Of a stretch of 64,000 nt of DNA, positions 36,759-46,060 are shown piece by piece (position 1 is the stretch's first letter; each line of letters starts with the position of its first letter). The DNA is from Neolewinella antarctica. GTDB lineage: Bacteria > Bacteroidota > Bacteroidia > Chitinophagales > Saprospiraceae. A program made the translations under genes and the position numbers. A model generated the notes under the pieces. The model had not been told where the DNA came from, did not search any database, and saw only the letters and a program-made list of their open reading frames with translations. The stretch covers positions 297,656 through 361,655 of the forward strand of contig NZ_JAATJH010000004.1 in the NCBI RefSeq assembly GCF_011927835.1. Direction: 5' to 3'.

Positions 36759-38375
36759 ATGAAAATTACCAGGCAAACACTTCAACGCTCTCTGCTACTA
36801 TTAGTGGGCGGCGTCGGACTTCAATCTCAGGCATCTGCTTCCGGCAATAATTTGCTGATCTACAGCATCGCCGCCGTAGCGTTGCTACTTTTATTTTTCA
36901 TCATCATCAGTGTCGCTGATAACTTCATGGTGCTCGACCTGGGTGATAAGAAGATTGATAAGAGCAAGGTCAACATGGGGCTTTATCCCCGCATGAGTGA
37001 GCTTTTTGGTAAGCGCCGCCCGGAGTATCTGGAAGGGGAGAACTACCATAAGCTCACCAGAGGTTACGATATTCCCCTGGAGGGCGCTCCGGCAGCGACC
37101 ATCGACGTGCAAACCAAAGCTACCCGGTTTGCCATCATGCCCCCTGACTTTGACGGCCTCATGCCGATCCCGAAAGTAACGGTGGAAGAAGGCGATGCGG
37201 TCAAGGCCGGTGACGTTGTTTTCTACGATAAGAAGAAAGACCGGATCAAGTTCGTCGCCCCCGTAAGTGGTGAGGTGCTGGAAGTGAAGCGTGGCTTGAA
37301 GCGCTCGATCGACAGCATCATCATCCTGGCCGATAAGGAGCAAGTGAGCCGTGAGTACGAACTCCCGTCCCCCCACGCCGAGCGTTCGGAACTAGTCGAT
37401 TTCCTGTTGGAGTCCGGTGTGTGGCCGTCCATTCGTCAACGGCCATTCAATACCGTCGCCGACCCCGAACTGACGCCACGCGATATCTTCGTGACGACCT
37501 TCAGTACCGCCCCCCTCGCCTACGACAGCAAACTATCGATTGCCGGCCGCGAAGAAGAGTTCCAACTCGGTATCAATATCCTGAACCGATTGACGGACGG
37601 CCTGGTCTACCTCGGCCTCGACGGTCGTGAAGATGGCCCCACCGCCTACGGTCGCGTGGCTAACGCTCAGAAGCACTATTTCGAAGGCCCACATCCCGCC
37701 GGCAACGTCGGCATCCAGGCCCACCACATTCACCCCATCGGTAACGCTCAGGATACTTGCTGGACGATGGACGTTAACGGCGTCCTTACCCTCGGTACGC
37801 TATTTCTGAAGGGTAAGTACGACACGAGCCGCGTCATCGCGCTCACCGGCGCCGAGATGGCCGACCCCCGCCACGTACGGACTTACGCCGGTGCCAACAT
37901 TGGCGAGCTTTACGCCGGGACGAACTTCGAAAACGTCCGCGCCATCAGTGGTGACGTACTTACCGGGCATAAGGTAGGTTTCGATGGATTCCTTGGTTTC
38001 TTTGACACACAAGTTACCGTAATCGAGGAAGGTAACGAACCCGAAATCTTCGGTTGGTTGTTACCCATTAAACCACGCGCTTCTATCTCCCGTACGATCC
38101 CCACTTTCGGTAAGCTTGCTCCCACGACGAACTCCCACGGTGAACGTCGGGCATTCGTTGTGAACAATGACTACGAACGGGTGATGCCAATGGACGTCTA
38201 CCTGACTCAGTTGATGAAGACCATCATGATCAGCGACTTCGAGGCAATGGAAGGTCTGGGTATTTATGAGTTAGTGGAGGAAGACGTTGCGCTGGCCGAG
38301 TTCGCTTGTGTTTCTAAGCAACCACTTCAGTACATCCTGCGCGACGGTCTGCGCCTAATGCAGCAGCAGGGTTAA
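36759..38375 (+). CDS. nqrA: Na+-translocating NADH:quinone reductase subunit A with an extra membrane N-terminus
   Basis: Subunit A of the Na+-pumping NADH:ubiquinone oxidoreductase. The protein has 538 residues, against about 450 for the family. The first 85 or so residues are an extension: a signal-like segment (1-28), then a transmembrane helix (about 31-53), then a polar linker. The NqrA core starts near LTRGYDIPLEGAP and includes VEEGDAVKAGDVVFYDKKKD and the HPAGNVGIQAHHIHP region. NqrA is normally peripheral, so here it may be anchored directly. It is the first gene of nqrABCDEF. Confidence 0.93.
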   Translation: MKITRQTLQRSLLLLVGGVGLQSQASASGNNLLIYSIAAVALLLLFFIIISVADNFMVLDLGDKKIDKSKVNMGLYPRMSELFGKRRPEYLEGENYHKLTRGYDIPLEGAPAATIDVQTKATRFAIMPPDFDGLMPIPKVTVEEGDAVKAGDVVFYDKKKDRIKFVAPVSGEVLEVKRGLKRSIDSIIILADKEQVSREYELPSPHAERSELVDFLLESGVWPSIRQRPFNTVADPELTPRDIFVTTFSTAPLAYDSKLSIAGREEEFQLGINILNRLTDGLVYLGLDGREDGPTAYGRVANAQKHYFEGPHPAGNVGIQAHHIHPIGNAQDTCWTMDVNGVLTLGTLFLKGKYDTSRVIALTGAEMADPRHVRTYAGANIGELYAGTNFENVRAISGDVLTGHKVGFDGFLGFFDTQVTVIEEGNEPEIFGWLLPIKPRASISRTIPTFGKLAPTTNSHGERRAFVVNNDYERVMPMDVYLTQLMKTIMISDFEAMEGLGIYELVEEDVALAEFACVSKQPLQYILRDGLRLMQQQG

Positions 38376-38435
38376 TAAAAAAAATCGCGCGCCCGGTGGA
38401 TAATCCGGCGGGTACGCTCAGCTATATCGCTAAAT

Positions 38436-39824
38436 ATGAAAGCATTACACGATTTCGTTAAAAAGTTTGAGCCCGCAAAGGAGAACAAGATCGCGCATAC
38501 GACCTATGACGCTTTTTACACTTTCCTCTTTCAGCCGGATTCAGTAACCGTTGACGGAACGCACATCAAGGACGGTATGGACCTCAAGCGCCTGATGGTG
38601 CAGGTGGTCCTGGCGTTGCAGTTGTTGTACGTCTTCGGCACCTGGAACATTGGCCACCAGCACTTCATCGCGCTGGGTCTGCACAGCGGCCTGCTCGAAG
38701 GCTTCCTGCTGAAGGTGGTTTACGGTTTGATTCAAGTGCTGCCGATTTTTATCGTCACGCACGTAGTCGGTCTCGGTATCGAGTTCCTCTACGCCGCCAA
38801 GAATGGCCACTCCGTTGAGGAAGGCTTTCTTGTCTCCGGTGCACTCATCCCCCTCATTATGCCACCGGATATTCCACTATTGTGGTTGGCCGTGGCGATC
38901 GCCTTTGCCGTAGTTCTTGGTAAGGAAGCGTTTGGGGGCACGGGGATGAACATCTGGAACGTCGCCCTACTGGCCAGGGTCTTTATCTTCTTTGCCTATC
39001 CGACCACCATCTCCGGTGACGAGGTATGGGTGAGTGGCATCGAGAAGATCGGCACGGAATACTACGCGGCATCTTACAACTTTGCCCACCACGCTTTTGA
39101 TGCCGTCTCCGGTATCTTCGGTTACACCCAGTTCGGGCTCGGTGGCCAGGCCGTCGTTGACGGTTGGACGGGCGCTACGCCACTCGGTATCGCCGCCAAA
39201 GAAGGCTGGTCCGGAGTGGAGGCTGTTTACACGGAATCTCAGATCTTTTGGGGTACCATCCCCGGGTCCATTGGTGAGTCGAGCGTTCCCCTGATCGTAG
39301 TTGGTATGATCTTTTTGATCGTGACCCGTATTGCCAGCTACCGCGTAATTTTTGGTGGTCTGATCGGTTTCATGGTTGCGGCGCTGATGATGAACGCGAT
39401 TGCTCCAGCTGAACTAACGGCCGAAACGCCCGGTATCTTCAAATTCATGGCCATTCACCCACTGCGGCAGATGGCGATGGGCAGCTTCTTGTTCGCCATT
39501 ACGTTCATGGCAACCGATCCGGTTTCCAGCGCGGATACGCCAATGGGTAAGTGGATTTACGGCTTCCTGATCGCATTCATCGGTTTGATCATTCGCGTAA
39601 TGAACCCGGCTTACCCCGAAGGCTGGATGTTATCCATCCTGTTGATGAATACCTTTGCGCCGCTGATCGACCACTACGTGTACGAAGCCAACATGAAGCG
39701 CCGCGCTAAGCGGACCCACGCCATGGCCAAGCAACGCGACGAAATCATCACCAAACGCGGTGAGATGGAAGTATTCGACGAAGACTCTGAGTACAAAGCC
39801 GTCGGAAACGCCGGTGGGTACTAA
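38436..39824 (+). CDS. nqrB: Na+-NQR subunit B
   Basis: An integral membrane subunit of 462 residues with about ten helices and covalent FMN. The flavinylation motif DGWTGAT (242-248) puts FMN on Thr248. The cytoplasmic N-terminus holds the YDAFYTFLFQPDSVT segment. NqrB also carries riboflavin and part of the Na+ path. It starts 60 bp after nqrA; the C-terminal tail is charged and a little longer than usual. Confidence 0.96.
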   Translation: MKALHDFVKKFEPAKENKIAHTTYDAFYTFLFQPDSVTVDGTHIKDGMDLKRLMVQVVLALQLLYVFGTWNIGHQHFIALGLHSGLLEGFLLKVVYGLIQVLPIFIVTHVVGLGIEFLYAAKNGHSVEEGFLVSGALIPLIMPPDIPLLWLAVAIAFAVVLGKEAFGGTGMNIWNVALLARVFIFFAYPTTISGDEVWVSGIEKIGTEYYAASYNFAHHAFDAVSGIFGYTQFGLGGQAVVDGWTGATPLGIAAKEGWSGVEAVYTESQIFWGTIPGSIGESSVPLIVVGMIFLIVTRIASYRVIFGGLIGFMVAALMMNAIAPAELTAETPGIFKFMAIHPLRQMAMGSFLFAITFMATDPVSSADTPMGKWIYGFLIAFIGLIIRVMNPAYPEGWMLSILLMNTFAPLIDHYVYEANMKRRAKRTHAMAKQRDEIITKRGEMEVFDEDSEYKAVGNAGGY

Positions 39825-39889
39825 GATTAATCGTTAGTCGGTGGTTCATCTTCATTTGACTATTGCTTCCGACCAACTTTTGATTTTAA

Positions 39890-39989
39890 GGGCGCGGCCG
39901 CGGGTGCGAAACAATTTGGAAGAGCGGGGATAGTAATCGCACAAACCATGCTACTCCCGGAATTCAAGTCTGCACCAGCGACCGCGCCC
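39890..39989. repeat. Inverted-repeat element copy inside the nqr operon (100 bp)
   Basis: The left arm is GGGCGCGGCCGCGGGTGC (39890-39907) and the right arm is GCACCAGCGACCGCGCCC (39972-39989), 16 of 18 matching. An internal pair (GGGGATAGTA/TACTCCCG) extends the fold. It sits in the 220-bp nqrB-nqrC spacer, so it would be transcribed as a long hairpin in the operon mRNA. Confidence 0.8.
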
Positions 39990-40044
39990 AACTCCACCAA
40001 TGAGATCGCGTGGTTAATTAGGAAACTTTAAACAAGCTTACGAT

Positions 40045-40797
40045 ATGAGTACGCAGAAAGTAATTTTATTCGTGGTTGCCATGACGGTTGTCGTGGCCCT
40101 CCTTCTTGCAGGTTCGGCCGTAGGGCTGGCACCGATTGCCGAAAAGAACGCGGATATTTTCAACAAGCGTCAGTTGTTGCTGGCCATCGCTAACCCGCTC
40201 GAAGCGGCCGGTCAACCAGCCGCCGCACTTACCGACGAGGAGGTTCTTGCTTTTTTTGACGAGAACGTCGAACAGAGTGTGGTCAATAGCCAGGGCGAAC
40301 TAGTGAATCAGGAAGGGTTATTGGCCGTCAACGTTGACCTCGCAAAGGAGCGTAAAAAGCCTGAAGCGGAACGGAACTATCCCGTCTACAAAGCAAACGT
40401 CGATAATAGCAACTACTACATTTTCAGCGTTCGTGGAAACGGACTTTGGGATGCTATTTGGGGCAACGTAGCGCTGGAGCAAGACCTGAATACCATCGCT
40501 GGCGTCAGTTTTGACCACGCGGGTGAAACACCCGGTCTCGGTGCTGAGATTAAGGACAACGCTACCTGGCGCGCTCAGTTTGTCGGTAAGAAGATCTACG
40601 AAGGCGAAAAGTACGTCTCCGTCTACGTTCGCAAAGGCGGCGCGCTACAGAGCCGGGCGGAGCACGAAGTTGATGGTCTCAGCGGCGCAACGATTACGGC
40701 CGACGGCGTAACGAAAATGATGTACGAAGGCCTGCAGGCTTACGAACCATTTATGGAAGAGTCCGCTACTACTTCCACCAGCATGAACTTCAAGTAA
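40045..40797 (+). CDS. nqrC: Na+-NQR subunit C
   Basis: A 250-residue subunit with one N-terminal membrane helix (about 5-28) and a periplasmic domain that carries covalent FMN. The flavinylation motif DGLSGAT (210-216) points to Thr216. Upstream blocks GNGLWDAIWGNVAL and HAGETPGLGAEI are typical of the family. It is separated from nqrB by a repeat element, but the operon order is intact. Confidence 0.96.
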   Translation: MSTQKVILFVVAMTVVVALLLAGSAVGLAPIAEKNADIFNKRQLLLAIANPLEAAGQPAAALTDEEVLAFFDENVEQSVVNSQGELVNQEGLLAVNVDLAKERKKPEAERNYPVYKANVDNSNYYIFSVRGNGLWDAIWGNVALEQDLNTIAGVSFDHAGETPGLGAEIKDNATWRAQFVGKKIYEGEKYVSVYVRKGGALQSRAEHEVDGLSGATITADGVTKMMYEGLQAYEPFMEESATTSTSMNFK

Positions 40798-40838
40798 AAT
40801 ACCCCGCGCCTAACCGCGCGAAATTAAAATATCAGCAC

Positions 40839-41576
40839 ATGGCTACCGCCACTGAAACGAAGGAAATCCGCATTGAGGAAAAAGACCCCTGGTTTGGCTC
40901 GAAAGAGCGCGAACTGATGGTCGACCCGCTGTTGGATAATAACCCCATTACCATCCAGGTACTGGGGGTTTGTTCCGCCCTCGCCGTCACGTCGCTCGTC
41001 TACCCGTCCATCGTGATGGCCGTTGCGGTAGTCTTCGTTTGCGGAATGGCAAACTTGACGACTTCCTTGCTTCGGAAATCCATCCCAAAGGCCGTGCGAT
41101 TGATCGTGCAGTTGGTAATCATTGCTACGCTGGTAACCCTGGTGAACGAAGCACTGAAAGCGCTCAACTACCCCGTTTACAAGCAGCTTTCCGTGTACAT
41201 CGGCCTGATCATCACGAACTGTATCGTGATGGGGCGTCTGGAGGCTTTCGCAATGGCTAACCGCCCCTGGCGCTCCTTCGTTGATGGTATCGGTAATGGC
41301 CTGGGTTACGGTCTCATTCTGATTGTCGTTGGCTTCATCCGTGAGGTATTTGGCAAAGGTTCCGTATTCGCCGGTAGCGGACTTGAATTTAAGATCATCG
41401 GTGCGGGTTCGACTTACGCCATCGACACAACTACACCGGACCAGTGGGGCAGCACCTTCTTCGGTTGGTACGCCAACAACGGCCTGATGGTAATGTCCGT
41501 TGCGGCCATGTTTATTATTGCCGTGCTTATCTGGGTCCAGCGCGCCCGCAATCCTAAACTGGTCGACGTAAGCTAG
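40839..41576 (+). CDS. nqrD: Na+-NQR subunit D
   Basis: A membrane subunit of 245 residues, some 35 longer than usual. The first 30 residues are a polar, charged extension (TATETKEIRIEEKDPWFGSK) before the conserved MVDPLLDNNPITIQVLG start. Six helices follow. Together with NqrE it forms the pair of inverted membrane subunits around a shared [2Fe-2S] cluster. Two in-frame Met codons are available, but the operon spacing supports the longer start. Confidence 0.94.
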   Translation: MATATETKEIRIEEKDPWFGSKERELMVDPLLDNNPITIQVLGVCSALAVTSLVYPSIVMAVAVVFVCGMANLTTSLLRKSIPKAVRLIVQLVIIATLVTLVNEALKALNYPVYKQLSVYIGLIITNCIVMGRLEAFAMANRPWRSFVDGIGNGLGYGLILIVVGFIREVFGKGSVFAGSGLEFKIIGAGSTYAIDTTTPDQWGSTFFGWYANNGLMVMSVAAMFIIAVLIWVQRARNPKLVDVS

Positions 41577-41675
41577 TCGTTTAGCCCGTTCGTCTTTTAG
41601 CCCGATCGAGGTTGAGACGCAGCAGGCTACCGGATCAAGAGGCTACCGTTCTAATAGATTAAAAGACTACTCCCC

Positions 41676-42284
41676 ATGGGTGACTTAATTAATATTTTCA
41701 TCAAATCGGCATTCATCGAGAACATGATCCTGGCTTACTTCCTGGGTATGTGTTCTTTCCTGGCCGTTTCGAAATCTCTTTCTACCGCTTTCGGTCTTGG
41801 CCTTGCGGTCATTTTCGTACTCGGTATTACGATGCCAATCAATTGGCTCATCAATGAGTACTTGCTGGTGAGTTTTGAACTGGAGTTTTTACGCTTCATC
41901 GTCTTCATTGCGGTAATCGCCTCAATGGTGCAGTTGGTGGAGATGATCGTAGAGAAGTTCAGCCCCGGTTTGTATGCGGCTCTCGGTATTTTTCTTCCGT
42001 TGATCACGGTAAACTGCGCCATTCTCGGTGGTAGCTTATTCATGGTTAGCCGGGAGTACTCGCTGAGTGAATCCGTAGCCTTCGGTCTTGGTGGTGGTTT
42101 CGGCTGGTTCCTGGCCATCATTGCCATCGCCGCTATTCGTGAGCGCATTCGTTACAGCAAAGTCCCCCCCGGGCTGCGTGGCCTCGGCATGGCGTTCCTG
42201 CTAACTGGCTTGATGGGGCTCGCGTTTTTGAGCCTTTCCGGTATCGACCCCGCCGTATTTGCCGGCTGGCAGCCTGCGGAGTAG
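41676..42284 (+). CDS. nqrE: Na+-NQR subunit E
   Basis: A membrane subunit of 202 residues with six helices, homologous to NqrD. Seen are MGDLINIFIKSAFIENMILA, YFLGMCSFLAVSKS with the cluster-ligand-type Cys in the first helix, and FLPLITVNCAILGGSLF in the centre with the second. Standard length. Confidence 0.96.
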   Translation: MGDLINIFIKSAFIENMILAYFLGMCSFLAVSKSLSTAFGLGLAVIFVLGITMPINWLINEYLLVSFELEFLRFIVFIAVIASMVQLVEMIVEKFSPGLYAALGIFLPLITVNCAILGGSLFMVSREYSLSESVAFGLGGGFGWFLAIIAIAAIRERIRYSKVPPGLRGLGMAFLLTGLMGLAFLSLSGIDPAVFAGWQPAE

Positions 42285-42445
42285 TCATTGATTGGCTAAC
42301 TCTAGGTGGGTGCCCAAAGCTGGGTATCTCAATAATATGACACATTTCCCTAAACAGTAGCGGTCTTATTCCGCTTTCATTTGGGTAACAATAAAAATAC
42401 GGTGCCTCCCTTTTGGCGGTCCCGGACACTATAAATTCAACCGAC

Positions 42446-43711
42446 ATGGTAATCCTGTATGCGGTTATCGTTTTTTCACTCATCGTTCTGGCTCTGACGG
42501 CCGTACTTCTGGTGGCGCGGCGCAAGCTCGTCCCCCAGGGGGAAGTAAAAATTACCGTCAACGGCGATACCGAAAAACCGCTCCTAGTTCAGCCGGGTAG
42601 CTCACTGCTGACCGTTCTTTCCGACCAAAACATCTTCCTCCCCTCCGCTTGTGGCGGTGGTGGTACCTGCGCAATGTGCGAGTGTCACATTACGGCCGGT
42701 GGTGGTGATGTACTACCCACTGAGCTCAACCACCTTACCCGGCGCGAAGTAGCCGAGCACAAGCGTCTAGCTTGTCAGGTAAAGGTGCGTGGCGACATGG
42801 ACGTGCAGATCCCGGAAGAAATATTCGGTATCAAGAAGTTCGACTGTACGGTTAAGTCTAATTACAACGTAGCGACTTTCATCAAAGAATTCGTGGTTCA
42901 ACTCCCCGAGGGAGAAGACATGGATTTTGAATCTGGTGGCTACATCCAGATCGACGTACCCAAGGTGACCGTCGACTTTAAGAACTTCAATGTCGACGCC
43001 CACCCCGATCACCACGATGTGATGGATAAGTACAAAGCGGACTGGGACAAGTTCAAGATGTGGGACCTGAAGATGGTCAACAGCGAGGAGCAGTTCCGTG
43101 CTTACTCCATGGCTAACCACCCGGGTGAAGGAGACATTATTATGCTCAACATTCGGATCGCAACGCCACCCTTCGACCGTAAGAAAGGCGGATGGATGGA
43201 CGTGAACCCCGGTGTTTGTTCCAGCTACGTTTTCGACCAGGAGGTTGGTGACAAAGTTGTTATCTCAGGCCCCTACGGTGAGTTTTTTATTAAGCCTACT
43301 GAGAAGGAGATGGTTTACATCGGTGGTGGTGCCGGCATGGCCCCACTTCGTAGTCACATCTTCCACCTGTTTCACAGCATGAAGACGGACCGCAAGGTTA
43401 GTTACTGGTACGGTGGCCGTTCGAAAGCCGAACTTTTCTACGGTAAAGACTTTGCGGAGATTGAAGAAGAGTTCCCCAACTTCTCCTACCACGTCGCCCT
43501 TTCGGAGCCACTTGAGTCAGACAACTGGGATGGTTTAACCGGTTACATCCATCAGGCTGTTCTCGATAACTACCTGAAGGACCACGAAGAGCCCGAAGAA
43601 ATTGAATACTACCTTTGTGGGCCCCCGATGATGCTCAGCGCCGTACAAACGATGCTTGACGATTTGGGTGTTCCCGAAGAGAATATCGCCTTTGATGATT
43701 TCGGTAGCTAA
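42446..43711 (+). CDS. nqrF: Na+-NQR subunit F (NADH- and FAD-binding)
   Basis: The electron-entry subunit, of 421 residues from the ATG at 42446 (a TTG at 42413 is in frame but less likely). The N-terminal helix (about 2-24) is followed by a [2Fe-2S] domain with Cys69, Cys75 and Cys78 ([10 protein letters not shown]) and Cys110 (RLACQ). The FAD part has [11 protein letters not shown] and the NADH part has [13 protein letters not shown] and [10 protein letters not shown]. It ends the operon. Confidence 0.96.
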   Translation: MVILYAVIVFSLIVLALTAVLLVARRKLVPQGEVKITVNGDTEKPLLVQPGSSLLTVLSDQNIFLPSACGGGGTCAMCECHITAGGGDVLPTELNHLTRREVAEHKRLACQVKVRGDMDVQIPEEIFGIKKFDCTVKSNYNVATFIKEFVVQLPEGEDMDFESGGYIQIDVPKVTVDFKNFNVDAHPDHHDVMDKYKADWDKFKMWDLKMVNSEEQFRAYSMANHPGEGDIIMLNIRIATPPFDRKKGGWMDVNPGVCSSYVFDQEVGDKVVISGPYGEFFIKPTEKEMVYIGGGAGMAPLRSHIFHLFHSMKTDRKVSYWYGGRSKAELFYGKDFAEIEEEFPNFSYHVALSEPLESDNWDGLTGYIHQAVLDNYLKDHEEPEEIEYYLCGPPMMLSAVQTMLDDLGVPEENIAFDDFGS

Positions 43712-43740
43712 TTATTACTGCCTCTGAATCACTAGCATTG

Positions 43741-43773
43741 AAAACCCCGACAGCAACAGCTGTCGGGGTTTTC
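43741..43773 (+). terminator. Terminator of the nqr operon
   Basis: AAAACCCCGACAGC / GCTGTCGGGGTTTT, a perfect 14-bp stem with a 4-nt loop (43741-43772), ending in a T-run. It lies 30 bp after nqrF. Confidence 0.9.
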
Positions 43774-43891
43774 TGATTTCAGGACAAAGTGTTGGATTGA
43801 ATATGTTGCTAAACGGTTGGGATGTGTGACGTCAGGCAACCGGTACGTACCCTATTCCTAAAGCGATATTTTCTGTGGTGGAGCACCGGTC

Positions 43892-43965
43892 GACGCGCCG
43901 TCCCGGCGCGAGTAAATCTTACTTAGCTAACTGTTGATCTCTTTCGCGCCGGGACGGTGCATCGT
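43892..43965. repeat. Separate inverted repeat (17-20 bp arms)
   Basis: GCGCCGTCCCGGCGCGA (43895-43911) faces TCGCGCCGGGACGGTGC (43944-43960), with one mismatch and pairing that extends to GAcGC/GCaTC further out. The core is about 32 bp and AT-rich. The arm sequence differs from the GGGCGCGG family. It is in the gap between nqrF and the M16 gene. Confidence 0.6.
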
Positions 43966-44035
43966 CCGAAATAGCCCTCAGATTTATATTGCTAAAGAAT
44001 CACGAGTAGTAAAATCAACTGCGTGGCACGAGTTG

Positions 44036-45280
44036 CTAGTCTTCCACCAGATAATCTATCGTGGAAAGGCAGTCGGTACACAGGTATTTTCTGATTACCT
44101 CATTTACTCTCTCTACGGTAAGGTCCAAGTACCGCTGCGTCTCCGTATTGACGAGTTCCAGGCGGTCGAACGATGCGTAAAAGGCCAGGTCGTTGGCCCG
44201 GTTACTTACCGAGAGCTGTTTGAACTGGTTTACGTGTTCCAGCCGGTTGATCGTTTTGTCGAGTTGTTCCTGCGTGATGCCTTCCCGGACGAAATCGTCG
44301 ACGGCGGAGAAGAGCGCCGTCCTGGCGGCGGTGTAATCTTCCCCTTCCGAAGGTCGTGCGTCGATCATGAAGCCCGAATAGTCGTACGTGTCGTTCATCC
44401 CGGCGGCTACTTCGGCGAACAGGTCGCTATCGCGAATGAGTTTGCGGTAGAGGTAAGACGACCGGCCACCACCGAGTAGGAAGGCGGCTACGTCGAGGGC
44501 GTGAAAAGAATCGTCTAACCGGCCCGGCGTGCGGTAGTAGAGGTAGATGACGGGGCTGGGTACGTCGCCCCGGACGACCTTGGCGCGCGGCTCCGTCTGT
44601 TCCGGTTCCTCGGGGAGGGTAGGGCGGACGAGCGATGCGTCGGTGGCGGGAATGTCCCCAAAATGCTTATCCACCAAGCCTGCGATGGCTTCGCGGTCGT
44701 AACCGCCGGCGACGACGAGCACCGCATTGTCGGGCCGGTAATACCGATAGTAGAAATCCTTAACGTCCTCCAGCGTCGCTTCCTCGATGTGCTGAAAATT
44801 CTGACCGATGACGGGCCAACGGTAGGGATGAACCCGGTAGACGAGCTCGCTCAGGTGGTGAAAAACATCTCCGTAAGGTTCTTCGAGGCAGGTTTCTTTG
44901 AATTCCTCGACGACTACCTTCTGCTGGGTACGCAAGGACTTCTTACTGAAGCGAAGTTGCCGCATCCGGTCGCTCTCCAGATAAAGGGCCGTTTCGACGT
45001 TGGCGGCGGGGAGGACGTCGTAATACATCGTCGTGTCCGCACCAGTGACGGCGTTGTTTTCGCCCCCGGCCATCTGGAGGACGTCGTCGAAATTATCCAC
45101 GTTCTCGCTGCCTTCAAACATCAGATGCTCGAAGAGGTGGGCAAAGCCGGTGCGGCCGGGCGGGTCGTTGCGGCTACCTACTTTGTAAAGGACGTTGACG
45201 GAGACCACGGTACGCTGCGGGTCGTGGTGCAGGACGACGGTCAGGCCGTTGGGGAGGGTATAAGTTTCGTAGTCGATCAA
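44036..45280 (-). CDS. M16-family zinc protease
   Basis: A 414-residue pitrilysin-type metallopeptidase with an inverted zinc motif HLFEH (His48, Glu51, His52) and a downstream Glu in the ETCLEEPYG helix as the third ligand. The second M16C domain (about 170-350) includes the R/Y-type loop. There is no signal peptide, so it is probably cytoplasmic. No second M16 gene, which often pairs with it, is adjacent. Confidence 0.92.
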   Translation of the reverse strand: MIDYETYTLPNGLTVVLHHDPQRTVVSVNVLYKVGSRNDPPGRTGFAHLFEHLMFEGSENVDNFDDVLQMAGGENNAVTGADTTMYYDVLPAANVETALYLESDRMRQLRFSKKSLRTQQKVVVEEFKETCLEEPYGDVFHHLSELVYRVHPYRWPVIGQNFQHIEEATLEDVKDFYYRYYRPDNAVLVVAGGYDREAIAGLVDKHFGDIPATDASLVRPTLPEEPEQTEPRAKVVRGDVPSPVIYLYYRTPGRLDDSFHALDVAAFLLGGGRSSYLYRKLIRDSDLFAEVAAGMNDTYDYSGFMIDARPSEGEDYTAARTALFSAVDDFVREGITQEQLDKTINRLEHVNQFKQLSVSNRANDLAFYASFDRLELVNTETQRYLDLTVERVNEVIRKYLCTDCLSTIDYLVED

Positions 45281-45432
45281 GTCGCTGGTAAGTTATGGCT
45301 GGGGTAGCGTGCGCCAAAAGGTAACCCTTTTGCATCTCTTTGGTTGGCAGCCCTCCGGGTCGCTCGTTCGGTCCGGTTTAAATTTAGCTGACGGTGGCCC
45401 CCGAACGAGTAGAATCAATTCAATAACTCACT

Positions 45433-45903
45433 ATGCGTTTGGGTTTCTCCCAACATTGTTTGCTTGGAGGAATCTTCTGCTGCTTACTCGTGGGCTGTAG
45501 CGGTTCGGCGCGGGTCACGCCCGTGGCGGCGGAGTTGGATTACACCGAAATTGCGAATGCGACGGGGTGGATTTTACGAATCTACGGTAACGGAAGCGGC
45601 AGCATCAGCCACGAACAATTACCGGCGTACCACCTCCACTACCCTTGCTCTACCTTCTCAACTCTGCACCTGCGTCCGCGCCCACTGCATTGTTCCACGA
45701 ATAATCAAGCAAATGCGTGTACGCGCGTGACCCGCTATTCAGCGTACGAAAATTTAACTAGCGTCTGCGCCTGCGCGGGTTCCGAGTGGACGGAAGAACT
45801 GATGATCGTAGCGATCGACCAAATGGAATACGCCATCGAGGCCGGGGGGAGCGAGCGCAGTTGTCGTATGCTCCGGCGCCGGTGGCTGGGCGTCCAGCAC
45901 TGA
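45433..45903 (+). CDS. Small lipoprotein of unknown function
   Basis: A 156-residue protein with a signal sequence and the lipobox LLVGCSG (Cys22). I do not recognise the rest. It has pairs of Cys residues (YPCSTF, CTRVT, CACAG). A repeat arm (45666-45683) lies in the middle of the frame and is read as HLRPRPL, so part of the sequence may come from a repeat insertion. The C-terminal half could therefore be altered from the original protein. Confidence 0.5.
   Translation: MRLGFSQHCLLGGIFCCLLVGCSGSARVTPVAAELDYTEIANATGWILRIYGNGSGSISHEQLPAYHLHYPCSTFSTLHLRPRPLHCSTNNQANACTRVTRYSAYENLTSVCACAGSEWTEELMIVAIDQMEYAIEAGGSERSCRMLRRRWLGVQH
45666..45683. repeat. Repeat arm inside the lipoprotein gene
   Basis: GCACCTGCGTCCGCGCCC matches the right arm of the element with two changes. 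A left arm is not clear upstream in the same gene. Confidence 0.5.
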
Positions 45904-46060
45904 TTGTATTACGCTCAATTCTTAGTTATTTTCTTTCCCAAGACGGAAGGAAGCAGCGAGAAAAAATGCCGGAAGAGAAACGTTAGCTAATGGCTCGTCA
46001 CCGTCGATTTCCTGGCTAAGTATGGGTAGTTGCCTATATTGCTCCGTCAAAGACTCTACT

